Assembly (NCBI GenBank): GCA_905250885.1
Contig: CAJNOQ010002488.1
Location: forward strand, 1-24,090
Reading direction: 5' to 3'
DNA: 24,090 nucleotides
Source: Didymodactylos carnosus
Lineage: Eukaryota; Rotifera; Eurotatoria; Philodinida; Philodinidae
In this document: positions 9,297-18,555 of the stretch, in pieces
How the letters are laid out: every line of letters starts with the position of its first letter
Position numbering within the stretch: position 1 is the stretch's first letter
The notes under the pieces: model-generated
What the model was told of the DNA's origin: nothing
The model's database searches: none
What the model saw: the letters and a program-made list of their open reading frames with translations, nothing else
Position numbers and translations under genes: made by a program

Positions 9297-10245
9297 AAAA
9301 TATTTGTTCAATATTATTTATCAGATGAAATAAGTCTAAAACTGAAATGGACCAATTAATTGAATTTAGTGCTGTAATTGAGACAGAGCTCTGTCATTCA
9401 TTACAAATCAGATAAGATAGAGATAAATCATTTTATGGTACATGAGAGTGCGTTTACTTCGTTAATAGTTCTGAACATAGAGTGCGACATTAAGTAACAA
9501 CAAAAATGTATCTAGTACACTCTTCCTGACGTATTGTAACGAATTCCGTTGAAGTGCAGCAAAACATTGTTGAAAGCCAGGAAACCTCTTTAAAAAGAGA
9601 CATAAAAATCAACAACTGGACTTCTTTTATACTGACTATTGTTTAAGTAAAAATGCGAATAGTGAGCTTGTAGTGATAAAGTTTAACACCTGGGTAAAAC
9701 AGCTGATCAAAGTAGATTCAATCGACGATCAATAGGTACTAATATTTATTCCTTAACGGCAGCTAATACTTGTTCAAACAGCGGATCGGACGCAGCATTT
9801 GTTGGTCATACCATAATTTATGTCTCTTTCTAGGATAACTTTCTTGTATCAGTTAGACCTGTTATCATAATAGACTTATTATGTCAAAAAATAATACTTT
9901 GGAGATGAATTGACTGAACTGGACATGACTACTCCCCCACAGACATGTTAAATATATCCGGTCTAGAGTAAGTACGATTTCTAAAAAATTAAGATTTTAC
10001 ACTGCTGAAATATAATAAAAGCTTTTTTCTAGGGAAGAGCTTGGTAGATGCGATAACCTTGTTTAAAAGTGTTTAACAAACACTTTGAAAAAATGTATAC
10101 TTCGGGTCTTTAACTGAAAACTTGAGTTTAAAACGAACTTCGGAAAAAACCGCTTTTAACAATCGCATATAATATTTCTTAATCTTAGCAATTGATATAA
10201 CCTTAATTACTAGTTGACCGGGAAATTCATTGGGAGGGTAAGACT
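9297..10245. other. Intergenic, upstream of the hydrolase; no feature recognised
   Basis: This presumably includes the promoter and 5' UTR of the minus-strand hydrolase. A CCAAT occurs at about 9351, but no clear TATA box or initiator could be assigned. Confidence 0.45.
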
Positions 10246-10515
10246 CATTTTGTCCACATCAGGTTTATTTGAATGCATCTTGATGTCCCCACTTCTAGTG
10301 AAAAATGTGTTAAGCTCACTGCAATAACGCTAGACAATTGGCCATTTTGTAGCTTCTGAGTAGTTTTTGGGTAGATAAACGGTTTTACATTTTCTAATGG
10401 AACAGTCAATACAGTTTTTGCAGAAAGCTAAATAGCTTTAAAATACTAAAGCGTTCATGGTACCTGAGTAGAGAACCATGCTTGATTTGAAAAGTGTATA
10501 GTTCTCCATGGTCCA
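10246..10515 (+). repeat. Left arm (270 bp) of large inverted repeat
   Basis: The reverse complement matches 12358-12629 over the full length with scattered substitutions and small indels. Matching blocks include CATTTTGTCCACATCAGG at the outer edge, CACTGCAATAACGCTAGACA in the middle and CTCCATGGTCCA at the inner edge. Similarity stops sharply at both edges. No target-site duplication or canonical transposon terminus was found. The frame TFFTRSG-IKMH-NKPDVDKMS is open in both arms when read outward. Confidence 0.93.
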
Positions 10516-10984
10516 CTTGAAACTAAGACTAATAAATTGAAAAATAAATGCAGGTCGAATATTCACCATATTAATGATTTTATTTTAATGTAAATTTAAG
10601 TATGCTTTTTATCATCAAGGATAGAATGCATTGAACGAATTATTAAATATTATTTGATAAATGATTTCCACCTTAGGTTTCCGAAAAGAATTTTAAGGCA
10701 CCGGTAATTCAAAGTTTGACCAAATTTTATAGAATTTTACAAAAAACGTTCTATTTAGCAATAATAGGACATTTAGATTTTATATTCTAGTAGAACTATG
10801 AGGAGTATCCTTTATCAGATTTGTCAGTTTTTAGTGCAACAATGTTTTTTCTTTCTTCCTCTCGGTCGTTATTGGCCTGCTGCTTATTTTCAAATAATTC
10901 TGTAAGTTAAACTTTGTTTGAAAATGAGATAAAGATCAAATATCTATATTAAAATAAAATAATTAGTATGGGGAATATTCAGTC
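10516..10984. other. Loop of large inverted repeat, left part; no feature recognised
   Basis: AT-rich sequence between the left arm and the hydrolase relic. It may have carried the remainder of the relic gene, but no similarity to the intact copy can be recognised here. Confidence 0.4.
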
Positions 10985-11241
10985 TGCATTCATTTTCCAA
11001 TTTACAATAAGACTAGCTGCTATATGCTGTGCCATCGACGAACCGTCAAACCACTGATCCGCTTCTAATTCTCATGTGCCACCACATGTTCTTACAGAAA
11101 TTTTCATGAACAAAATTCAGTATGTGCATCCGATGTATATTCGAACATAACACTCTTCATCATATTGACATCAATAAGATCATGTTGTTCATTAGTGGGT
11201 CTTTGCAAGTCTAGCGCTATACAAAATAATTGTTTGCATCT
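10985..11241 (-). pseudogene. Decayed ADP-ribosylglycohydrolase copy
   Basis: The minus strand encodes two stretches that align with the intact gene at 7821-9296. The first (about 11107-11241) reads LDLQRPTNEQHDLIDV then MMKSVMF and DAHTEF, aligned to EIQCPKSPQEKNNQIDVDKF and GDALGAHVEF. The second (about 10985-11090), in another frame, reads GGT-stop-ELEADQWFDGSSMA then SLIV, aligned to GGGTWGLEAGKWTDDTSMA then SLIV. A TGA replaces the conserved Trp, the metal-binding TDDT has become FDGS, GDALG is reduced by a deletion, and about 25 nt are missing between the two blocks. It is an N-terminal fragment of an old duplicate, enclosed in the large inverted repeat and in the same orientation as the intact gene. 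Confidence 0.82.
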
Positions 11242-11650
11242 GTTTGTACAATTCTCACGAGTCTGCAATAGTTGGAAATTCCCTAAATATCCCAAAAGTT
11301 GCGACGTATATAATATTTTGCACATTTAAGAAGAACAACCGAAGAATGGCGCGAGCTGTGTTCTGTTTCTGAGCCTTTGCAGATTACATACGTGTAGAAG
11401 AAGTATTTTCTCTGCTTTTCCGTTTACCAGCCGATCTATTTGGAGACTTCATCGAAACGTAAGTATATTGTATTCTTCTATCGGAAAATAACGATCCAAA
11501 GGATCCACTGTCTACATAGAGAGAAATTGATCATGAAACTGGTCTTAGCACTCTCTATTTACCAAAAGAATACAAGAGCTTATATGCAACAAGTTTTTTC
11601 AGTCAAATCGAATGAATTGATGATGAATATTACTTATGTGAAACTTTCAC

Positions 11651-11804
11651 TGTCTAAACCGATTACTGCGACATGTGATCAAAAGAAACTAAAAATGCAG
11701 ATAGGATACGAGGTTGACAAAGATACGCCCTATCTTTGTCAACCTCGTATCCTATCTGCATTCTTAGTTTTTTTTATCACATGTCGCAGTAACCGGTTTA
11801 GACA
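11651..11804. repeat. Near-perfect 75-bp hairpin with 5-nt loop
   Basis: Arms 11651-11725 and 11731-11804 are reverse complements with about four differences (two A/G changes, one substitution and one single-base indel near an A-run). The loop is CGCCC. The inner 32 bp are perfectly paired. The arms read TGTCTAAACC at the base and GACAAAGATA at the tip. Transcribed in either direction it would form a long double-stranded stem. A plus-strand open frame (11440-11823) crossing it is a by-product of the symmetry and is not called as a gene. Confidence 0.93.
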
Positions 11805-12357
11805 CAATAGAAAACCACGTTAAGATATTATACATAGATCCTTCAATGCCCCATATACAACAAAACACATAGAAAAAACAAAGTCATCAAAAATAATCTC
11901 AAAAGACCACAGCTCTACGTCAGAATATATGGCTGGCGTTTTCTATTAATTGAATCTTCTTCTGCTGGCAAAGAGTTTGACTATGTTATAGGCTGTCATC
12001 GTGCATTTTCTTGTTAAAAATTAGAGATTTTACATACAATCAAAAATGAAATAAAACTTTTATACATGACTTAAAAACCTGATAAATAACTACCAGAATA
12101 ACTACCTTCTTAAAAGATTTAAAAAACAAGACATGCTGTCTATTGTTAATAATAAATTTTTCTTTCAGTAGTTAAAAACAGCATGTTTGCTTATCACTAT
12201 GTTTGTGTATTCTGTCGCTCTTTCTCTTCTTTTGAGTTGACAATGTTGACAGATAAAAAAAAAATAAAATTTTGTTGCTTTCTTATCGTCGCTCGTTAGT
12301 AGAGCCATTCAAGAATACCATGTTGAATCTTGAAGGGTTAAGACAGAATTTAATAAC
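11805..12357. other. Loop of large inverted repeat, right part; no gene
   Basis: AT-rich, no gene. A small inverted pair AGACATGCTGT / ACAGCATGTTT occurs at about 12130-12190. Confidence 0.45.
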
Positions 12358-12629
12358 TGGACCATGGAGACCTATACACTTTTCACATCAAGCATGGTTC
12401 TCTAATCAGGTACCATGAACGCTTTAGTATTTTAAATGCTATTTAGCTTTCTGCAAAAACCGTATTGACTGTTCCATTAGAAAATGTAAAACCGTTTATC
12501 TACCCAAAAAATACTCAGAAGCTACAAAACGGCCAATTGTCTAGCGTTATTGCAGTGAGCTTAACACATTTTTCACTAGAAGTGGAGGCATCAAGATGCA
12601 TCCAAATAAACCTGATGTGGACAAAATGT
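12358..12629 (-). repeat. Right arm (272 bp) of large inverted repeat
   Basis: This is the partner of 10246-10515. Read on the plus strand, the frame through GGIKMHPNKPDVDKMS continues past the arm edge into DILQSSLEP and AHKEWLIKCKNQD (to about 12720). The left arm keeps the same frame (GDIKMHSNKPDVDKMS) and continues differently. The differences between arms are few enough that recombination or foldback in this region is plausible. Confidence 0.93.
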
Positions 12630-12855
12630 CAGATATATTACAGAGTTCTTTGGAGCCTAGTTCTGCGCACAAAGAGTGGCTTATCAAATGTAAAAATCAA
12701 GACTTTCTGCTCAAATTCAAGATAATTTTCTGTTTGTCTGCTTACAAAAACTTTTCCTTATATCTGGCACATATGCTAGTTTAAAGTAAAGAACTACGCT
12801 TGGTATAAAAAGTCTATAATTGTCTATAGTCTATCTCATACACTATGTATGATTA

Positions 12856-13476
12856 CCCTAGCGAGACTTCTTGTAACCAAGATCTTGACTTCTTGAATTT
12901 TTTCAGTAAGATCTTGATTCAAGATCTTGGTAAGAAAATATAAGAATTCAAGAAATTTCAAGAAGTCAAGATCTTGAACATCTTATAATTTCTTAACTTC
13001 TTGTACCAAGATCTTGGAAATTCTTGAATCATCGTTTTGTTTTACATTCTAGTGTAAAGATAAGTGCGAATATTTTCATACTTAGAATAAGTTCGATTTT
13101 TTTTGCTTCGTGACCATAGTTGTTTAAGGAAGAATCTATGATTCTATGTTCGTATATCCAGTGGCTACGACTGTCATAAATAAAAACAAAATGTAAAGAA
13201 AATTTGTCATTCTTGCTCTTGCAACATCTTTAGTGGCTTCACTCAAGATCTTGAAATTTCTAATACAAGATCTTGGCCAAGATCTTGAGTGACAGATTCA
13301 AGAATCAAAGATCTTGAAACATCTTGGCTTACGCCACCCAAGATCCTGGCCAAGATCTTGAGTGAAAAATTCAAGAATCCAAGATCTTGACTTCTTGGTG
13401 TTTTTTCCAAGATCTTGTGACATTTCTTAACCCAAGATCTTGGCCAAGGTCTTGGGTACAAGAAGTTCCACTAGGG
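12856..13476. mobile_element. 621-bp TA-flanked element packed with CAAGATCTTG palindromes
   Basis: Both ends, read inward, follow the pattern CCCTAG(C/T)G(A/G)(G/A)ACTTCTTGTA(A/C)CCAAGA(T/C)CTTG, a terminal inverted repeat of about 33 bp with six mismatches. Each end is bordered by TA, as for Tc1/mariner-type insertions. Inside, the self-complementary AAGATCTTG core occurs 13 times exactly, plus near copies (AAGATCCTGG, AAGGTCTTGG). They lie in two blocks (12879-13025 and 13240-13460) around a plain centre. The left block also folds on itself through GACTTCTTGAA / TTCAAGAAGTC. No transposase frame exists. The open frames on the minus strand are translations of the repeat. Confidence 0.8.
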
Positions 13477-14914
13477 TACAGAGACAAAACAACTGAATAA
13501 ACTTTATATCGCGGTAAAGTACAGTTTGCCGTGCTCTTGGGTATATATGTCGCATCTATATTTGAAAATAACAATTCTAGAGCTCTTTATAAGCATCACG
13601 GCCAAAAGAAAGTTACAATAGAAACTTCCTGTAATAAATCACGTTATTTTTGCACAATCGCTGTGACACGGTTGTTATAACTGTTGTCTTTGTTGTTATG
13701 TAATGTTTTGTGACATGTCAGTATAAATTTTAAAACAGATCGAACGATAATTTTTTGCCGTTTATTATGCAAGATTGAATTGTATAAGCACATAGAAAAC
13801 ACAGCTCAAAACACATTCAATTAATTACACGCGATTCAGCAGGCTGTCCTCCATAATTCTGCGCAAGTCAGGGCTCTTTGTCTTTCGTTGTTATTAGTTG
13901 CAACAACAGATACTTCTGGGGTACAGTCCGGGTCTTCGAAGAAAAACTCGGAAACGAACAGAAACGTAGACCGCGGCTATTTTGAATCTTGAATCAATGT
14001 TTGAATGAAAGTAGGTCGAACTACTTAGAAGAACAACACAATTATCCCTTTCGCGTAAAAGAGACTAAAATATTTGTAACATGCTTAAAATAAATCCAAC
14101 AAAATGAGATTTTCAGAGGAGAACCAAAATAATGCAACTAGCATAGTGAATGACAAAACAATATACATAAAGCGATGTTGCGCGTTTATAAAGCTTCCAT
14201 AGAAAATCTGTTTAGAAACTAACTACTAGCTTAACGATGTTTTCCTGTACAGTACACAGGACTGGGAGAAATTGCACACTTGGCTTTGAGTGAGTTATAG
14301 ATATTTTTAACATCACAGTCAATTGCAATTTCATACAGTGACAATTTTAAAGTTAAAATATCAGTTTGATACGCCACTATTAAATGATGCTTTAAAGCAG
14401 ATTTTCTATGTTCATATAATCAGATTTTGCCTCACGGGTCCCTATCAGTTGTTAGTCAAACGTTATTCGAAAGAAATCTAGTCGGCTCATTTTGGTTTGA
14501 AATGAGTGATAAAATAAATATACGTAATATTGTGGTGTAGTAGAAGGAGAACAGTGTCGAATATATACGAAAAAATATGACGAAGACAAATAATCAGACC
14601 AGATATCGCAACACTTCATGCATATTGTGGAGTTTGAAGTGTTTCGGTAAACACATTAAAATTGTTATAACAGCAAGTTTTGTTTTTATTTTTCGAAGAA
14701 TATAACTTATACTTGAACCAATATATACTCTTTGTTCTAAGGGAGTAGAATCAAACTGATCTTGTCATATCGAGAGAAATCGTGTGAGCTATCCTTTTGA
14801 TTTTGATTTTAGTGAAATTTTGATCGTCATTGAATCCATACATAGTAAATGTTAAAATTTTTTATACACTCTCTACTTGCCTCAACATCTACGTTCTTTT
14901 AATTCCTACATAAC
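13477..14914. other. Unassigned intergenic sequence
   Basis: No open frame, RNA gene or repeat that I can support in about 1.4 kb of AT-rich sequence. Confidence 0.5.
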
Positions 14915-15394
14915 TAGAGGTGTACGCCGGTCGGAAAATCGGCAGCGGCGTGTAACAGAAGTTTTTCGATCAGCGGCGGCGGTGGCTAAAAGATTATTTA
15001 ACGCTTTCCGTCATCAGCGGAGGGGCTAATCACAATCAAATTTGAGTACAAAAAACTTTACGTTAAGTCAAGATTCATTGTCAATTTCATCAAACAACTT
15101 TTTTTTTATTTCTTTTATTTTTATTTTCAATAATGAATATCTACTGGTAGTTAAACTTTCTAGAAAAGAGTTGTTATGTATGAGGCCATTGAAATTATGG
15201 CTAATTAATATTTTCATCTTATATGGGTAACGCCTATGCAGATGTAGATGACAGAGACATACTGAATCAGTGATTCCGCCAATTTCGCATGATGTTTTTA
15301 CGCAAAACTTTTTCTATCGGCGGCGGCTAAAATAACCTTTTACGGCGAGAACCTCCACAACACTTGGACGCCTTTGGCGCGGCGCACAGGTCTA
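14915..15394. mobile_element. 480-bp non-autonomous hAT-like element
   Basis: The left end TAGAGGTGTACGCCG pairs with the right end, reverse-complemented, TAGACCTGTGCGCCG: a 15-bp inverted repeat with three mismatches. The flanks TACATAAC (14907-14914) and TACATAAT (15395-15402) form an 8-bp duplication with one mismatch. Subterminal regions carry many copies of CGGCGGC/CAGCGG, unlike the AT-rich core and surroundings. No transposase is encoded; the open frame at 15042-15230 is AT-rich filler. Confidence 0.8.
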
Positions 15395-16256
15395 TACATA
15401 ATCTTCTCAGACGGGGTTTTCACCAAAATGTAGCCAAACCCACAGGATCTTTTTTTCGTAGTGCCTTGTAATGTGCTAGCTTTTCTGTTGTGTTATAACA
15501 CGATAAATTAAAAAAAATAATTGTCTTTAAAGCATTTTAACGCGTTACGTGGTCAAAAAATTAATTAATTAATTAAAGTTAATTTTAATTATCTTTTTGC
15601 GCCCTTTTTACAGGAGGTAGAGGAGAAAGTTTTTTTTTCACAAAACAAGTTAGAAGTGCGTGATTTAGTTTTTAAGAAGAAGAAAATGACTGTCTAGACC
15701 TGTGTCTATAGTAGGAGAGTGATAGATAGACGCCAGATGAGCATTTCCTTTTTCTTTCTGTTTCTTTCATGCACTTGTTTGTGTGTTCTCTTCGATCGTT
15801 CATATAGCGTATAAATAAATAAATTAGAAAGAGACTTTCTAGAGATCTCCTAAAGAACCATGAGCACGTAATATTGGAATTTCACCAAACCCCTACGTTT
15901 GTTCAGATTTTAATTAGTTATCCAGCCACGTTTGAGCCAAGGTTTCATCCCTTACTTGACCTCAGCTATTTCAATTTTAAAAAAAGTTGAATTTTTTAAA
16001 TTTCAAGTTAAACTCAAAAACTGAAATTTTTAGTTGAATACTTCATTTTTTTCTCAAAATGTTCGCCTTTCGACGCTGAATTCAAATATGTCATAAGAGT
16101 GATTTTTAAAAGTCGAAAAGAATATTGCAAAAGAAAACTGCAGAAAAGAATAGTCTGCATCTTTTTATAAGCGCAAACTTTTTTGTGAGAGTTGTTCTTC
16201 GAGTAGAAACTAATTTTCAAGAAACTCCTAGCTTTCTAATTATTTTACATGATCGT
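15395..16256. other. Unassigned; (TTAA)n run at 15560-15580
   Basis: AT-rich with a short ATTAATTAATTAATTAA tract. No gene is supported. Confidence 0.45.
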
Positions 16257-16761
16257 TTCCATTTACCCCACTAACTTTCACGTACGTTTCCAATTGCCCC
16301 AAATGGGGTAATCGGGAACATTTGAAAATTTCTCAGCGTTTAGCTTTTTAATTAGAGCTCAGGCTAATTAATGAGTGGAGATTGGAGATTCTCACCATTT
16401 GTAGAGCAATAGATGATCTATTTACCTGTGCAAAAATCATTAATTAGTATCATTGCCTTAACGAGAAAACTGCTTTTTACTAATGACTTATTTCCCGTGA
16501 AAATACATGACGTATCTAATTACTCCATCAATTTCTATTGTTGTTTCCAATTGCCCCAAGTGGGGTACTTGGAAATGTTCGTTAGAGCTTTCAGCAAAAC
16601 ACCGGGAAGTTCGCTTGGGACACGGAGTTTTTTGAAAATTTTTAGATAGAATATAGAAAATTTCCTCCTCTACATATCTGTAAAAAAATCTTTAGAGGAT
16701 AATTAAAATTAACAAAGTTATTAGAAGCCCAAATAGCAAAAAATCGTTTCCAATTGCCCCA
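16257..16761. repeat. Dispersed GTTTCCAATTGCCCCA repeats, two as palindromes
   Basis: Four copies occur: 16257-16272 (variant with ATTTAC), 16286-16301, 16543-16558 and 16746-16761. The second and third are extended by the inverse sequence (TGGGGTAATCGGGAAC and TGGGGTACTTGGAAA), making imperfect 33-34-bp palindromes with two-base loops. The copies are spaced 29, 257 and 203 bp apart. The open frame at 16413-16649 overlaps the third copy and has no family resemblance. It may be an unknown non-autonomous element with internal subterminal repeats. Confidence 0.65.
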
Positions 16762-16799
16762 GTTTATTCTATAACGCTTTAAAAAGTTTTTCCAAATTT

Positions 16800-17105
16800 A
16801 TGGTATTATAAGTACATAAACATCTAAGGTATTATAATGCATTAATTTCTAACGCATTATATTGAAGTAGAAAATTGGAACACCTTATAATATATTAGAA
16901 TCTAACGTATTATAAGGCAGTAGACAAATCTAATTGCGTTGTAACGTGATAAAAAATTGAAACGTATTATAATACTATAAATTTAAAGAGTTTTAATGCA
17001 ATGGAAATTTTTATCGGGTTACAACGCCATAAATTCTTGAAAAATACTTTGCAACGCGTTATAGCATTGTAATGAGATAAATCTATAGCGTTGCAATACC
17101 ATAAT
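16800..17105. repeat. Block of degenerate GC(A/G)TTATAA-type motifs
   Basis: Variants such as ATAATGCATTA, AACGCATTATA, AACGTATTATAA, CAACGCGTTATAG and AGCGTTGCAATACC recur at 20-40-bp intervals on both strands. They resemble the motifs in 1-860 and 2690-3110. There is no gene. Confidence 0.4.
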
Positions 17106-17516
17106 TTAAGAAAAAGCATCCTTTTGATAATCGTTACTTCTGTTTTGAGAATATAAACTGATGATCGTGAACAATTACTATCACTTTGTCTACACGACAT
17201 AAAAGATAAGTAAAAATATAATCGTTTTTGTTCGACCCAGAAAATATCATAGTTTCATTACCTGAGTGATTGAAATAGAAAGTCTTCTGTGAAATGCGCG
17301 CCTATAATGAATAATTAGTATTTTATATCGCTAAAAAACGAAAATTGAAGCAAAACTAATGCATCAGAAACTCAAATAGGCATATAACACAAATAATCCA
17401 TATGTCTCAACTTTCTTCTATGTTCTATAGTTTTATAATTAACATTAAATTAGTCTAAAAAACCTTTTATATCAATTAACGATTAGCACAATAATTCACC
17501 AGCATATCCGGATATA
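17106..17516. other. No feature recognised
   Basis: AT-rich intergenic sequence. Confidence 0.5.
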
Positions 17517-17894
17517 TTGTGTTATTTATCAAAACAACAACAGCAGAAGAGTTCGACATCTGCACACCACAGTAGGATCCTGTACTGGACCACTGATCAT
17601 CCTCTATCTATCACTCCTCAGATAACAGAATCATCACAAAATACGAAAATACTACTGAAACATCCTATCTTGCTACTACAACAAAAATATATCAGAATAT
17701 CAATACTGAATAAGTTGAATAATGGTGAAACTGAATGGAAAACATTTTGGATCGCTATTGATAGAACAATAAATGGTGAAGAGAGAGCGCCATCAACAGT
17801 GAAAGATGCAGAGCAAAAGAGAGCAAAACAAGAGATAACAGTACGTTCTATCGAAAGCCCAAAAAAGAATTGTCCGCTATATACTAAGCTTTGA
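17517..17894 (+). CDS. Uncertain open frame, 125 codons
   Basis: Open from ATG 17517 to TGA 17892-17894, with an AATAAA about 40 nt downstream (near 17929). The product would be polar (QQQQ near the start, then KDAEQKRAKQ) with no recognisable domain, signal or membrane segment. An alternative frame in the same stretch also has peptide-like composition (Thr-rich, about 17640-17700). It could be upstream exon material of the CD225-like gene or chance; I favour neither strongly. Confidence 0.22.
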   Translation: MCYLSKQQQQKSSTSAHHSRILYWTTDHPLSITPQITESSQNTKILLKHPILLLQQKYIRISILNKLNNGETEWKTFWIAIDRTINGEERAPSTVKDAEQKRAKQEITVRSIESPKKNCPLYTKL

Positions 17895-18141
17895 TTTTAG
17901 CCATCACGCAAATCTGTACAATCTGTATAAATAAATTGAAAAAATATCACACTTCTAACAGTAGTGTGTGCTCAGAAAGTAGCAGCAGTTGCACTATTCT
18001 TTCCTCCAGTTCCACCAAACTTATCGCTTAGAACACAAACAAAAATAATGAACGGAAAGATCATATTCATCATGAAAGAATACCTTCAATATCTAGTGCT
18101 CAAGATCAAAATACTGATCGAACAGATTATTTCAGATGTAA

Positions 18142-18444
18142 CATACCGATAAAGATGCATGTAATGGATCAAATTTGTGGTTAGCGATTATTGGGATGAT
18201 ATTTTTTTTACCATTAGGTATCGGTGCATCCGAACATGATTTAAATGCTTATGAACTATCCGACAAGAATAATGCTTTGTACTATCCAGATTATGCTAGA
18301 CGATCAGCACAAAAGGGATTAAAGTTAACCTTAATCACTGTAGTTATTGGATTACTCACACTAATTGTTACTTTTAGCCATTTTGCATATTCTGCAGAGA
18401 TATGGAATCATTCTATTTATCAATGGATCCAGCGGCTTAAATAA
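18142..18444 (+). CDS. CD225/dispanin-like transmembrane protein, C-terminal part
   Basis: The frame reads LWLAIIGMIFFLPLGIGA (18175-18228), a membrane segment ending in the PLGI motif. It is followed by a polar loop with YYPDYARRSAQKG (matching the family's GDYEGARRAS(K)KAK region) and a second membrane helix TLITVVIGLLTLIVTFSHFAY (about 18325-18390). The stop TAA overlaps an AATAAA. This is the intact CD225 core; family members sit in membranes with a re-entrant or helical first segment. The double Cys often found before PLGI is absent. The 5' part is unresolved: a stop lies just upstream in this frame (18139), while the preceding frame (18032-18170) is open and would join either through a 47-nt GT-AG intron (18138-18184) or by a one-base shift at AAATTT (18171-18176). 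It is therefore partial, possibly a pseudogene. Confidence 0.6.
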   Translation, partial: HTDKDACNGSNLWLAIIGMIFFLPLGIGASEHDLNAYELSDKNNALYYPDYARRSAQKGLKLTLITVVIGLLTLIVTFSHFAYSAEIWNHSIYQWIQRLK

Positions 18445-18555
18445 ACGTCATACAAAGATTGTATTATCGGGTCAAAAGTAGCGTTTCTTTGCATTCTTAA
18501 AACCATGACAGCCATTGATCTTGTGTGGTTATAGCTCGTACTAAATGCTGAATGT

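Noticed and set aside
11440..11823. 127-codon plus-strand frame
   Set aside because: Its second half is the hairpin read through both arms, and the composition is not protein-like.
13243..13574. Two minus-strand frames rich in QDLGQDLG-type repeats
   Set aside because: They translate the CAAGATCTTG array of the TA-flanked element.
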